Assembly (NCBI RefSeq): GCF_022539665.2
Contig: NC_081339.1
Location: forward strand, 7,809,367-7,873,366
Length of the DNA stretch: 64,000 nt
Source of the DNA: Daphnia carinata
Taxonomy: Eukaryota > Arthropoda > Branchiopoda > Diplostraca > Daphniidae
Reading direction: 5' to 3'
Shown: piece by piece, positions 1 to 12,714 of the stretch
Layout: each line of letters opens with the position of its first letter
Position numbering within the stretch: position 1 is the first letter of the stretch
The notes under the pieces: model-generated
Seen by the model: the letters and a program-made list of their open reading frames with translations, nothing else
Database searches by the model: none
Told to the model about the DNA's origin: nothing
Position numbers and translations under genes: made by a program

Positions 1-472
1 GCGGGGCCGGATATATGAACCTATGCAGTGTCAATCATTTCAAAAGTTCTACTTTAATTTAAACAATCTTAAGTACTGAATAACCTTTACTGTACTAAAT
101 CAATGTTTCTTTTATGCAAACGAAAAAATTAGAATAGAAAATCAACTGTGAACTGAAACAAAGGTGCGCTCTCTCTTCTTCACACATCGCTTGTGATTAT
201 CCGTATGATATCTTGGCGGTAATAGACTAGCAGCAAGTGTATTCAATTACCAGACTTTGAAGTATCAACTTGAAATTAAAATTCAACTGGATAACGTAGA
301 GTTTCTCATCACGTCGTCAATCGAACGATATTAAAAACATTTTCACTATAAAAACTCTTTATTAAAGGATGGCATTGACTTCCTGACAATGATCATGATT
401 CAGATTGAACTTATACACAGTTTAGCAGTACTGGATCTAACACAATCCATTCTATATCAACTGCCATCCTGC

Positions 473-3400
473 TTAGCTTCGGTTACTATTAACAGTTCCA
501 ATGTGATACATTTCTTTTTCTTTCTGTGAGATCGATGAAGGTGCACCAGACATTAAATCTTTCCCGTCCAGACTCTTTGGAAATGCGATAACATCGCGAA
601 TGCTGTTCGTATCGCACATGATTGACATCAGTCGATCTAGACCGAGAGCAATCCCCCCATGTGGCGGAGCACCACATCGTAGTGCCTTGAGCAAATGATG
701 CAAGTTGGACGGATCCTCCTGAAGGATTTCTTTCAAAACATACTCTTGTAATTCTGACTGGTGGATGCGAATGGAACCGCCACCGATTTCGGATCCATTT
801 AATACCAAATCGTAGTGCAAGCCACGTACGTCTAATGGTGAGGAACGCAGGAGATGTTCATCGTCAGGATGTGGTGCCGTAAATGGATGGTGAGCCGATT
901 GCAATGGGCCCCCATCTAAGTCTTCCCATGGCAAAAACAAGGGGAAATCCACCACCCATAGAAAGTTGTTGCTGTTTGAGCGGAAGTTTACGCCCCGCGT
1001 CTCGAGGTGATTGGCCACCTCTAGTCGTATCTTGCCCATAGACGGTACCTGCGTATAAAAGAGAGAAGTGAGAACATAAGAAAGATTGGAAAACCAAAAT
1101 GATTTTCAATATCGAAGAATAAAGAGGCATGTGAGAATCCAGGTCAGGCAGCGTTTGCTCTGCAATTTTCAACGGGGGATTTCACGTTTCTCTATCAGGT
1201 TCCAGCTAGAGACTCTAGAGTGCGCTTCGTCATTCCAAAATGGAAAATTAAAGGGAAAGTTGGAGGTACTTCTAGAGGATAGACGTTCGTGCAGGACGAC
1301 GTGAAAAGCAAACCTTTTCTTAAAATAGAATTCAATCTCTGCCGTATTACATTTCATTGACATAACGCGGATTTTCCATAGCCGCTCCGTTTGAACTGGC
1401 CCACAAACGCAAGTCACGGCTCTTTGACGGTTTGTATAGAAACGTGACCATTTTACTTATTTGTAGGGAGCCCGGTTTCTTTCTTTTGCACGCGCAAAAT
1501 CCATTCGCGTGGTTCATTGCTCTCTCTGGCCTGACTCGTTGCGTTCTCGATGCGGTCTTTTCGTTTGATTTTTGTTTGAAGCAAACGTAAATAACTTACC
1601 AAGCTTTCTCTGGGTCCAAGGCCAAGTAAAATAGTATCGCCTGCAGAAGCACCTAAACGATCGCCAACGGAGCTCATTGTTTCTTGAGTAAGTTTTTTGG
1701 TCAACGATGATTTCCATTTGCCCCCGTCTTCTATTCTAATGAGAACAAAAGACAGCTGCGTTTCGTTGGTGGCCATTTTTGCCGAAGCCAGTAAGGACTC
1801 TTCGGTAGTTTTCGAAATCAAAGCCTGCATGCAATGGCAGGATGGTGTCAGTCGTGTGATTAATGACAAAATTTATTTTTGTTTTTCAAATTACCGCAGA
1901 GTTCTTGAAAACTATGGCGATTGCAGCAAAATTTGCAATCTGGGAACTGTCGAATATGCGAGACATTTCGTTGGCCTTGGCGAGATCCGTTATGTCTTGA
2001 AGCTTCATAATCAATCAATTCCGTAAAAGAAAGTTTTCTTTTTTTAAACACTATCAAATTACCAGATTGTCGAATCGTGTGTCGGGTTTGTCTACTCCGT
2101 AATTTTGCATAGCGTCCTTGTATTTCATTTCAGGAAACGGAATTGGTATATTACCCATGTCTTCGGGCCAAACGTGATTCAACAGTCCTTCAATTAATCT
2201 TTGGATATTCTCTTTTGTTGTAAAAGACATTTCAATGTCAACCTGTGCATTGGAAAATTGAAATGAGCTACGATTGTTTCAGAGAAATGGTTGGGTTTCA
2301 AACAACCTGCGTGAATTCTGGTTGGCGGTCGGATTTAGTTCCTTCGTCTCTGTAACAACGTGCAATCTGGAAATAGCGATCAAAACCGCCAACCATCAAC
2401 AACTGCTTAAACTGCTGTGGACTTTGCACTAGAGAATAAAATTTGCCGGGCATTCGGGTAGGAACAACAAATTCTTGAGCACCCTGTAACAAGAAAGAGT
2501 CATTATGCAATAGGCTAATGTTTTTGAAACAAACCTTTTGCCACAATTTGTCTTAGGTTTGAAAAAAAAATGTATGTGTTACCCCAGGGGTTCGTCTAAA
2601 GAGCGTTGGTGTCTCGATGTCCACAAAACCATGCCTTCTGATTAAAAATTCCCTCATTTTCATTACAATTTCTGATCGCAGTCTGATATTTCTTTGCATT
2701 GACTCATGCCTCAGCTGCAAATATCTGTGTTCTAGTCGTAATGATTCTTTTACCTAAAAAGGTGCAAGCTTTAATAGGGTCTATGTGGAAAATGCCCCAC
2801 TAACAACTACCAACTTTTGGTGATTCTTGGATTGTAAAAGGCAGGTTCGTTGTGGAACTCGAGAGCACTTGCAAGTCTTCCACAAGCACTTCAATCTCTC
2901 CTGTAGATTGTTTCTGTTAAATAGAGGGTATAGCTTAGTTTTTATGTAATGTGCACATTGACAATTAATATAGTACAGCATTTGCTTGCCCTGGAGGTCT
3001 TGCAGCAACTTTCCCATCGGCAGAAATGACTGACTCAAGAGGAACATCCCGGATTTTGTTCACCACATCCAACCTCTACAGAGAGCATATGTGAGCGAGA
3101 AAAGTGAAAGTCACCCCGACATTGCTCAACACAATTAGCCTTCAGTGCAAACCTCATCAGGCACCACCAGTTGCGTCACGCCGTAAGCATCGCGCAACAA
3201 CACGAACTTGTTTAGGCGCTGGAACTGGACCCATCCGCTAAGTTTCACTTTTCGACCGACATCCGACTTTCGCAGCTCGCCGCATGTGTGGCTCCTCTCA
3301 GCAAACGAGTTGGCGTGAACGACGCCTACCGACGACAATTCGGAAAAATATAAAAATAAAATATACATTACATATTTTGACTTTTGCTCTCGGGTATTAG

Positions 3401-3491
3401 AAAGATTTAGGTGCTTACGGCTAGAAAGTCTCGTCACTCGGTGAAAAGGAGGCCGAATCCGAAACAGTCGGAAGAGCAATGATGATTTCAT
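473..3491 (-). CDS. DARS2: Mitochondrial aspartyl-tRNA synthetase (class II), ten exons
   Basis: Charges mitochondrial tRNA-Asp; matrix enzyme of the bacterial AspS type. I read ten exons on the minus strand: 3419-3491, 3153-3325, 2977-3075, 2815-2913, 2583-2753, 2307-2483, 2063-2242, 1895-2002, 1600-1824 and 473-1048. All junctions are in frame and give about 626 residues, close to the vertebrate DARS2 length. The start [16 protein letters not shown] is basic and acid-free, as expected of a mitochondrial presequence; an upstream in-frame Met at 3581 is less suitable. Visible family signatures are the N-terminal anticodon-binding OB fold ([12 protein letters not shown]), [59 protein letters not shown] (motif 2), the inserted bacterial-type domain, and [10 protein letters not shown] (motif 3). 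A TTTATT at 358-363 can serve as poly(A) signal. Most introns are 60-95 nt; the last is about 550 nt. Identity is secure, individual splice sites less so. Confidence 0.93.
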
Positions 3492-6400
3492 GTTGATGCA
3501 TTTGACGCGTCGACGTGAATTTTCGTCTGCTGATCTTTCACGAAGATCTTTCATGCATCCAGCCTTGCCAAACGGAATCAAATTGAGGCCATCCTCATAA
3601 CGAGTTAACGACCATCCTACATAAGTGTCGTTAACACAACATTCTTGACACAGCTATAGGAAATATTTACAATCACGCTTCGCCTCGGTAGTTTCACACC
3701 TGGACAAGAGACGGAATCGAAACAAAAACAACCAAGTGACCGGGAAATTCAATTGTAACGAACGTCGTGTACCCTGCGAATTGTTGTAATGTTTGTTTGG
3801 GAAATCCCCTTTCCACAAATATTTTTTTTGTCGTGCGTTTAACTTGGTTTTATCTTTTGTTTTGTTATTGTTTTTTTCATAGCCGTCAGAAGGAAAAAAG
3901 TTTGTAAAGAGGCCAAAGGTTCAAACCTCGTGCATGGAGGCAATTCTTGTAATCCCATATTATCATGCTACAATTAGCCGTCTAAGAGGGTTGGAAGTCG
4001 TTTGATTTTTTATTTCATTTATATGCACGTATTTTTTTCTTATACAACACACCCTTCTCAACTGGGTTTTCTAGTAAAGGCTACTCATCGTTATCGTACT
4101 CTAATGAATGCACGCATACATATACGGCATGGCATTGTCGATTTCCTTTTCGAAAGAGACGAGCTGAGGGCTCAACTGATGTAAAAGAAACTCAACGCGA
4201 GAAGATCTAGTGAGATGACCTACTTGACTTTCTCCCAACTTTTCTCCCCTTCTTTTCGTCTTACTCTCTTTTCTTTGTCTTTCTCTCTCTCTCTCTTCTC
4301 TCTCTCTAAAGCTATCTGTCTATCCATCGCCCCCTTATATTCCGTTTTGCTTATTCATACCTATTCTTCTGCTAACAATCGTCTATACCTGGTAGACCGA
4401 GATCGCTTTCGCCCCGATTCTGTGACGCTGTCTGCCGTACGTTAGTGCCGGTACCTGGGCAAAGGTGCCATACAAACACCAAACACCCGTTTTGTAGCGT
4501 ATAATACTTACACGCGCGTGCAATAGAAGAGAGGAAAAAGAGGACGACCCGTCCAATATATACCTCCTTTTCTTTTTCTTTTTTTTTTTACCCATATACG
4601 TTTTCAGTCGTTTCACCTGCGTATCCCCCGTTTCCCCAACATGACCCCGTCTCTGTTGATGTGCGTATACTCCCCGAAAAAGACCAGACAGACCAGACAC
4701 CGAAGAGAAAGAAAGGGGGGGGGGGAACTTTCTCCATTGACGCAGTTCTCCATTTTTATTCAGCCTGCATTTTAATCGTGTTGATTTCAGTTTATTTGAG
4801 CCGTAATCTTCAACGTTCAATTCAAATCAATAAGCTCATTTTTTTTTTTTTTCAAATTTCCGTTATGACCAACTGGTCCTATCACAACCGAGAATGGGTC
4901 GGGCAGCTTTCGTTCGAATTCTGGCCACTACCGAAACGAGCGGATTTTGGAAAACGCGGAAATCAGATTGGATAATAAGAAAGTATCTAGTGTACAGCTA
5001 TAAACATAATCATTTTGGCGAAGCAACAAACCAGAGTGAAAGGGGGCTACCGAAAATACCGGATTGACGTGTATGTCCGGATTGTAGTATGTGCATAAAG
5101 AAACTGTTATAGTAACCCACTCACGCATCAAACGGTAGGTAAATCATATCCTTTCGTAAACTCTTAAAAGAAAGCAAAAAGCAAATAAAAAAAAAAAGGA
5201 AATTTTTTTTTTTTAAAGAGACTCTAAAATTGGAGGTCTCTCATTGTCTAGGGCCCTCGTAATGGTTTCTACCAAAAGGGCAACAGGCAGAAAAAGGAAA
5301 AGTTGTCGGCATGGTCGGCGGGGCTCCTTTTAAAATAATACATTTTCTTCTCTCTTTAAATAAATTTTGTGTTTTCTTTTTTCGGTTGAACAAGGTTCCA
5401 TTCATTCAACTTTCTCCTCGGTGTAAAGAAGTCACGTCGCATGTTTTATAAGAAATCAACCAAAAAAGAGAAAAAAAAAGGGGGGAATCGGACGATTGGG
5501 CAAAAGGGCGTGGCACGTATTTTCAACTCTTTCTCTTCATCGCCACCAAAAACAAAACAAAGTTCTCTGTCAGTTAAATGATGCCATTTTCGGCGGTTAA
5601 GGGGGGGGGGGTATACGTCGGCCAAAAACTTCACATTTCTCAACCGACTTGATCGCTTCATAATCACAGACATAGTTTGTTCTCTCTCTCTCTCTCTTTT
5701 TTTTGTGAAATGTTTTCTCTCATTCTCAGTCAATCTGCTGCCGTTGGGTTGGACACGGTTTCTCTTCGACACGTACAGGCGATAGCTCTGCGATCCATCA
5801 TGTGAATATGTGAGAACAAAGCAGCCACAGTAGTGAAAAAATTTCGTGTAAACTCAATAATAAAACCTCCAAAAAGAATTCTCTTATGTCTTTGTAAATG
5901 GCTACGGCTGACTGGCCGTGGTACCTGTTGCTAGATTGCCGGTAGCATCCGAGAAAACAGGCATACCCGCAGCAAGGCAAACACTTTCACCTGGGAAGAC
6001 GTGCGTCTTTATCCGAAATGTGTTTTTTCAAAACTATAATTTCGAAAAGAAAAGGGGAAGAAAAAAAAAAGAGAGAACAGGCCATATCTTTGACCTCCTC
6101 TTTGTCCTCTAGAGAATTTTCCATTTCTTTATGTGTCATTTGAAGGAAAACAAAAAGGCAAGGCCTTTGGTATACAGGTGAAAAAGGGATACCAGGGTAT
6201 CACTTTCATCAAGATAATCCTCTCTATCAAGACTAGCCCCCTAAATGTCATTCTTGTCCATTCTATCTTATTATTCCTGCAGCTCTGTCCTTCATTGTTT
6301 TTCTATGTCATCAATTCTCTGGTCGACACTTAAATCAATTCATCTCGATATTATAAGAGATCCGTGACCTGTTTCCATGTGACCGAATAAAAGCTAAGGA

Positions 6401-7899
6401 GACAGAGGCCATTATTCAAAAAAATTCCAAAGCCTTTTGGACAAAAAAGAATAAACAGAGGAGGGCTTGAAAAATAAGGTAAATAGCATAGCGAAACAAG
6501 TTGAATTGCTCCAAGTCGTGCAATTGATGATTTAACGAACGGGCGGAATGAATGTAAGAGAAGGGGTGAATGTTTTTAAACCTACGAAGCAGCCCACTGT
6601 GTATCCAAGGTCTAATGACACACACCGGAAAACTATTTCTTTATTATTATTTTTTTTATTTTTCCCAATCCACTTTACACCATGTTTCTTTTTGTCCCCT
6701 TTTTTTGTGTGTGTGTATTTCAACCAGCCAATCCGGTTAGCGGCGAGTTATTTCGAATTCGTGGCTGGCATCCTTCTCGGTACACGAGAACTAGATTGTA
6801 ATCATCACTTCTTTTGTTGTTGTTGTTTTTTTTTGTTTTTTTTTCTTAGTGAGGGAAGCTAAAACACTTTTGAACGAAACCAATAAACATAAAAAAATTC
6901 AATTGGGATAAGAAAAAAAAAAGAACCCCGCTTAGTGAATCTATATGGGTTATACACGTTAAGTACGGCATAGTTTGCCCCATAAGATATAAAGCACCTA
7001 ACGAATTGATATAAAACTCGTTCGGCAGACGATGCGAAGCGTGAGCTGAAAGTTCAGCAGCGGAACTGCTGCCGGAAAGTTGGAGACGATTTTTTAGCGG
7101 TCGGGTCCCGCACATCTGCGGTCTTTTTGTGCGACACACCGACAACGAAAAAAAAAACAATGGAGGCCAATAGCGTTGCCCGATACAACGTTATTTCACG
7201 CTTGCAATGTATAGTACCATATGATAACGGACAATTACTGATTGGGAATGTTCGTAAATCTTGCCTAAACACACGGGTGACGTTTTTTTTTTCTCTTGCC
7301 TTTTAACACACTTTTAGTCGACTAGTTTCTTACATCCATAACCGGGAAATAGCGAAGCGGAAAAGCCGCGTGTTTATCAGCGCAATCGAGTTAACATTTT
7401 TCGCATGAAAGAAAGAAAACAACCCAAAAAACCTTCACCAGTTCACAATGTAATTCTCGTTGTAAAAGAAGGAAAGAAAAAAAAAAACTGAATAGATCGA
7501 GACCCACATAGGTGAAAGGTGGTCGAGCGTGCATGTCTCTACCCACAAAACTTCTAGAAGATGGCAGAAGAAAAAAAGAAAGAAAGATTGAGGGTGGAAA
7601 AAAAAAAGGAAAAGCTTCTCTTCGACGTGGGGTTGGCCGAGAGAAGGAGAGATGGGCGGGGATTAAGGAAATGGGCAACGGAACGCGCGGGCTCATCCCC
7701 AAGCTCCCCCATGGTCCGGCTGAATGCTAGAAAAAGGACCGACTCGCCATGGAGGTGCATCATTCGACAGCCGGCCAGCTCCAAGACGCACAATCTCTCC
7801 GCTGAACGAATCCCATTAGAAGAAGACAAATCACCTTTGTGGGGACGACGCTCAACGTTAGCTGTTTTTACTCTTCGTACAAACATCTTTCATTCAGCC
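3492..7899. other. Long non-coding spacer, microsatellite-rich
   Basis: I find no convincing exon here. It holds pyrimidine-rich CT microsatellite sequence around 4262-4308 and 5681-5704, two 11-bp poly(G) tracts (4715-4725 and 5601-5611), many A or T homopolymers, and only short ORFs of simple composition. It separates DARS2 and the first CPAP3 gene, which point away from each other, so both promoters should lie in it. Confidence 0.5.
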
Positions 7900-8900
7900 A
7901 TGAAGGCTATTGCTTGTTTTCTTGTCGCTTTGGCGATTTCCTCCGGTAGGTTTTGTTTTGTTTTTATTTGCTATGGAATTTTTTCGTATTTCATTATGCC
8001 AAGTTCAAACTATTGAATTTTTCATAGCGCTGCATCCTATCTAATTAATTTGAATTTGATATGGTTTATTATTAGCGGCTGCACAGCAGCTGAAACCTAC
8101 ACAAGTCGATCCTTGCCAGGCTAAAGGCAAAATGGCGGCCGACGTCACCTATTGCGACCGATACTGGGAGTGTATCGATGGCGTCGCCGAGCAGTTCGAC
8201 TGTCCCAATGGCCTGGTTTTCGCCGGACGCTCTCGCGGTCTCCTCGAGAACTGTGACTACCCATGGAGGGGTGATTCCTGCGAGAACAAGCAGCTGGCCA
8301 GTAAGTGCAAATTCATTTGAATTTCTACCCAATTGCGCAGTCACATTTCATGATTTCTTTCTTTGTGTTAAACAGACACTCCCATCAGTGTAGGACCTTG
8401 CGACTGGAAGTACGGTATCTTCGGACACGAATCATCTTGCATCCGTTACTGGACCTGCTGGAACTCGACGGCCACCGAACAGTTCTGTATCGGCGGTCTG
8501 CTCTACAACGAAGAGAAACACGCTTGCGATTGGCCCGAGGCCGTTGAGGGATGCCAGAAACATCGTAAGACTCACTCATTGCACTCGCATTTCGTTTCAT
8601 TATTCTAACACGCACATTTTTGCGTTATTTTTTGCAGCTTTGTGCAAGGATGATGCCAATGGCAACGTCCCACTAGGCAAGTCTTGCAACCGTTACTGGG
8701 CCTGCCAGGGTGGCTACCCTCGTCTTCAACGTTGCCCAGCCACGTTGGTCTTCGACAAGCGCTCCCTCCGCTGCACTAACCCACCGACCGAGGATTGCGA
8801 GGCTCCCCCACCACCACCTCCAGAGGATGACCCCAATGCTCCGGCTGGTCCCGCCTTCGTCGAAGAGGAAGAACCCGCTGCTCCTGCACCTTTGGTTTAA
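7900..8900 (+). CDS. Obstructor/CPAP3 protein with three chitin-binding type-2 domains, obst-C/E-like
   Basis: Secreted chitin-binding protein of the obstructor (CPAP3) family, which acts in extracellular chitin and cuticle matrix. Exons 7900-7945, 8076-8300, 8376-8564 and 8638-8900 join in frame to 240 residues. The signal peptide MKAIACFLVALAISSAAA is interrupted by the first intron. Three CBM14 domains with six-cysteine spacing follow: CDRYWECIDGVAEQFDC with ENCDYP, then CDWKYGIFG through CDWPEAVEGC, then CNRYWACQGGYPRLQRC. Domain 1 (LLENCDY) and YGIF with CWN recall Gasp/obst-C, whereas CDWP and GYPRL recall obst-E, so orthology is open. Unlike its neighbours it ends in a Pro/Glu/Ala-rich tail (APPPPPPEDDPNAPAGPA). 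The stop overlaps a poly(A) signal (TTTAATAAA at 8896-8904). It is transcribed towards the CPAP3-D-like gene. Confidence 0.9.
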
Positions 8901-8904
8901 TAAA

Positions 8905-10649
8905 AAACTGAAGTAAGCAATCAAAAATTATATACCAACTACACACAGAAATTAAGAAAGAAAAAAAAGGAACGTACCAAAACCTCATTTCATCTTTGTA
9001 TTAATCATCTTGATTTGTCCTCTTCTTTCTATACTATTTTAGAATTTTATCCTATCTTCTTCTACTCTCTTTTAAAGCAAAAAAAACAGAAACACATTGG
9101 TACGATTTTAAAGCTCCGAATGGCCTATCAGCAACGAGCAACTCAATTCCATTTCGTTTGATTCCAAACTTTTCCTCTTCATTCCGCTACATCCTCTTTC
9201 CCCTCTTCCATTTTGTTGGCCGCGTTCATTTGCGAAAAACAAAAAACCAAAAATATTTTTCAGTAAAAAAAAATCCTTTCCGCAGATTGATTCTGCAGGA
9301 ATTCGTAATATGGAAAATGGCAACTGGTCGTTAGCCCCATCATTTATTTTTTCTTCTTCCATCTTTCGCCCTGTTCATTTTTCTTTTATTTCTCTCAACA
9401 AATTTTTACCATGTCATCAATTGTTTATCTGGTCATTGAGCGTCAAGTTTACGTGATCCAGGTCCTTTTGTTACATCGTTTCTATTCCCCACCTTTAAAA
9501 AAAAAGAAACAACTCAGTTGACCTACCCACACAGCCCAACTTTTCTTTCTCCTCTTATTCCCATTACCAAGCGCTCCGTTCACGAAGTTGCACGCGAAGT
9601 GAAAAACAGATGATCAGCGCGTGTACTTTAACGTAAGAAAATAAGAGAAAAAAGACTGTACCATTCTTTGCTGTTGTAAATAAAAAGAAAACAAATACAA
9701 GAAATTCGAAAAATTCGTGTGTTTTCGTGTTTGTTTGGTTCGATCACGACGCGTTATTACCTTTGGTATGCTTTAAAAAAGCTTTTCCCGAACGTTCGTT
9801 GTTCACGGCTAGTAAGCCACCTGTTGGATCACGTTAGAATGAAAAAGAGCATCCTTACATGCAGGTAAGCGAGCGGAGTTTCATGCACGAATTTGAACGC
9901 GCACACCGTGTGAAACGTAAGAAATAGAACAGCTTGTTCAAATACGAGCTGTTATCACTAAGAAAAGAATGATGTGACCCTATGTCAATGAAATAAAATA
10001 ATTCATTGAACGAAATAAGAATAAACGAATCTGTTATTATGTGCTTAATTTTAGTTTATTTACCGAAAAGATATTCCAATGAGCCAAGCAGTATTTTTTT
10101 TTTCTTAAGAATCTATAGGATTTTTGAAATGATGTGATGTAAATACAAAAAAAAAGAGAAAACAACGAAATACCATCGTTATATCTTATTATTTTTCTTT
10201 TTTAAATGAAAGATGATAATAGGCGAGGTCGCGGAAAGGGGGGAAAAAATTACACGGAGCTGTACATACGCGTAAGAAGAACAAGTCGTACACTCACAAT
10301 GAAAAAAGAAGTCATCAATAGATTAGCCTAATCTTCTTTAATTTTTTTTTTTTAAGGATATAGAAACGTGTGAAGGTGTGAGTGCGTATAATTTTAGATA
10401 TCTGCCAAACGAATAAAAAGAAGGGACTGTCAAGAAATAAGAAGGAAACAAAAGATCTGCACGAAGCTGTGCCCCAGCACAACTACATTGCGCTAAAGGA
10501 AATATCGAAATTGCTCGTTGAAAGGGCCAATTCAAAACGGATCTCGCCTCATCTCTTCATCCCATCATCTCCACAATTACTCTTTGTAGTAATTAGCGCT
10601 AAAATAGGAAATGAAAAAAAAAACACAATTAAAATACAACCAGACACGT
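8905..10649. other. Spacer between two convergent CPAP3 genes
   Basis: Contains the 3' flanks of two genes transcribed towards each other. I see A/T-rich simple sequence and no supported gene. Confidence 0.45.
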
Positions 10650-12714
10650 TTATAATTCAATTTGCATATACCATTGAGGCACGTTCTCCGCATCATCGCA
10701 GGTCAGCGTGTCCTCATTGAAAGCGCTTCCGTAGCCGCAGCTGATGAGACGGGGGTAATCGTTAACACAGGTAACGAGTCGAGTGCAATCATTGGGAACT
10801 ATTTCAAACAAAATAAAAATTAAAAACATTGAATAAAACTTGAATACATTTGCATCCTAATCATACCAGCATAACGAGGGAAGGGGAGGAACTGGCGGAC
10901 GAGCGAATTGGGCGGCAGGGAGGAGACGTCCGGGCAGCGGAATCCGACGACCTCTATCAAAGTAAAAAATAGAACAACGTGTAACGTTTAATTCTTCCAT
11001 TGATTTCTCAGCTTTCGGCAAGAACAACAGAAAACCAGATGGCATGAAAATTGAATTTCCCCAGTCAACAACTGTGCGATCCCAAAGCTATTAGTGTTGG
11101 GGAAATTCGATGTGTAAACCCCTGCCAAGGTTTCTCTTTACGGGTCGATAAAACATTAGAAGTTTTCAAATGAAAGAAAATCATTGTGTGAACGTACTTT
11201 CGGGTTCGCATCCAATGTCCAGGAGGAGATCGGGCCAGTTGCAGGAATGAGAGCGGTCATCGTAAGCCAAACCCTTCTCGCAGGCCACTTCTTCGGCCTC
11301 GCCGTAGGCGCATCGGTAGTAGAAAATATCGCAAGCGTCCGACGGCTTGAACAAACCGAAAGAGTATTCGCAAATGGAATCTGGATTTCTAGCGGGATCC
11401 GGAATCACTGTATACAACAAATCAATGAAACATACAGTAATTTGAATATCTAAAAAAAAAAAAAAAAAACATTTAATTTATACATTCGTAGACGCGTTCG
11501 CCGCAGTTGGTGGCCCAGTGGTAATTGCAAAAATTGTGAACGGATCCGGCTCCGTCGAACAGCAAACCGTTTTCGCAAGTCTCCAACGTCAACGTGCCAT
11601 TAGCGCACTTGTAAAACTGGTCGCAGTTCGTAGGGTGAGCGTAAGTTTGGAGGCCGTACTGCTCCGGACATGAAGTGATGTCTTGGTAAGCTGAGGATTG
11701 CCGGGCAACTCCGGTATCACGACCTGGTTGATTGTTAAATGCAAATAATGTTAAATAAATGTATTAATTTTTGAAAAGAGACGATTGTTTAGAGAGAAGA
11801 AGACTTTGATGTGCATTTAATCGAATCAAATTTCAACGGGACTTTCACCTTATAGAATGAGGCGATGGGGGGTAGTAACATCCCCACCGCGAGGGGAGAA
11901 ATTACACGCGTGAGCCAATAAATAATGAATGGAAAATGATATCTCGTAACATGTGAAATTCAGGCCAGTTTGGCAGCTGGCCATTTTTCTTTTTTTTCGT
12001 ACATTTGCAGGGTACCATCGCAAGGTGGTGGACAATGGTAGCCCTCAGCTAGTTTCATTGAAGGCCGGCAGCACGGGTACCCCACCCAAATCATAGCCAG
12101 GGACTCCACCCCGTGAAGAGTTCGGTTCCTCATTTCAACATTGAAGACCTTGAAGAAACGGACTGCCCGTCAATTCCACCACCGGCGAAAAAAAAAAAAA
12201 CCCATGCAGCAATGGCGTGTAAAGTGAATGGAACTGTCTCCCGTGCCCTCGGCCCTCTCACCACATCACCTTGTCTTTTTGACGACGATATACATTTCGT
12301 TTCCCCTTCTCTCTTTCTCATTACTCAGTTTTAATTGTCCCCCTTTTTCTTTGTATTACGCTTGGCTTTTTTTGGGTTTCTCACCCTGGGGTTCGATTGT
12401 TATTACAGTATTATGAAGGACCACGCCCTCGATTATATCTTTGTGCATTTACAAACCGATAATACTGATAGACACCCTTTTACACAAATACTGAAGGTCC
12501 TTTAAGCTCTTGTTACTCCCAATGGAAACGGTTTAATCTCGCAACTCGAGCAGCCATTCACTAGCGTATTGTTTTATTATCTGAAAATGGGTTACTTTTG
12601 GGGGTGTTTTGCACCAGATTATTACGAATGTCTTTGTAAATAACGAACGAAGGCTAATACTTTACCCGCAACGAGTGGAATGAGAGCGATGGCGACGACC
12701 AAAAAGATCCTCAT
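10650..12714 (-). CDS. Obstructor/CPAP3-D-like protein, three chitin-binding type-2 domains
   Basis: Secreted cuticle-matrix protein. Minus-strand exons 12666-12714, 11484-11723, 11198-11407, 10867-10953 and 10650-10798 give 244 residues in frame. Signal peptide MRIFLVVAIALIPLVA, with intron 1 (about 940 nt) placed just after it. Domain 1 has CDQFYKCANGTLTLETC and HNFCNYHWATNC, a pattern I know from insect CPAP3-D proteins. Domain 2 has CDIFYYRCAYGEAEEVAC and CNWPDLLLDIGC. Domain 3 has VVGFRCP, PFPRYAVPNDCTRLVTC and PRLISCG. It ends shortly after domain 3 (ENVPQWYMQIEL); the usual final cysteine near this point is replaced by Trp, so the last splice site or an extra 3' exon deserves checking. 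The neighbour obst-A has the same orientation. Assignment to subclass D is from remembered family pattern. Confidence 0.88.

Noticed and set aside
2914-2990. A GC-AG intron in DARS2 (donor GGGCAAGC)
   Set aside because: A standard GT donor a few codons further (GTACTA at 2976) keeps the expected RPPGQANA sequence and gives a phase-0 junction to STGEIEV, so no GC donor is needed.
4215-4975. Overlapping ORFs on both strands near 4.2-5.0 kb
   Set aside because: They consist of CT or A/T simple sequence (runs of Ser/Leu/Phe or Lys), with no motif, splice context or promoter.
7391-7886. ORFs of 70-110 codons upstream of the first CPAP3 gene
   Set aside because: Translation is dominated by Phe/Lys/Arg runs from homopurine or homopyrimidine DNA; the real start is the signal peptide at 7900.
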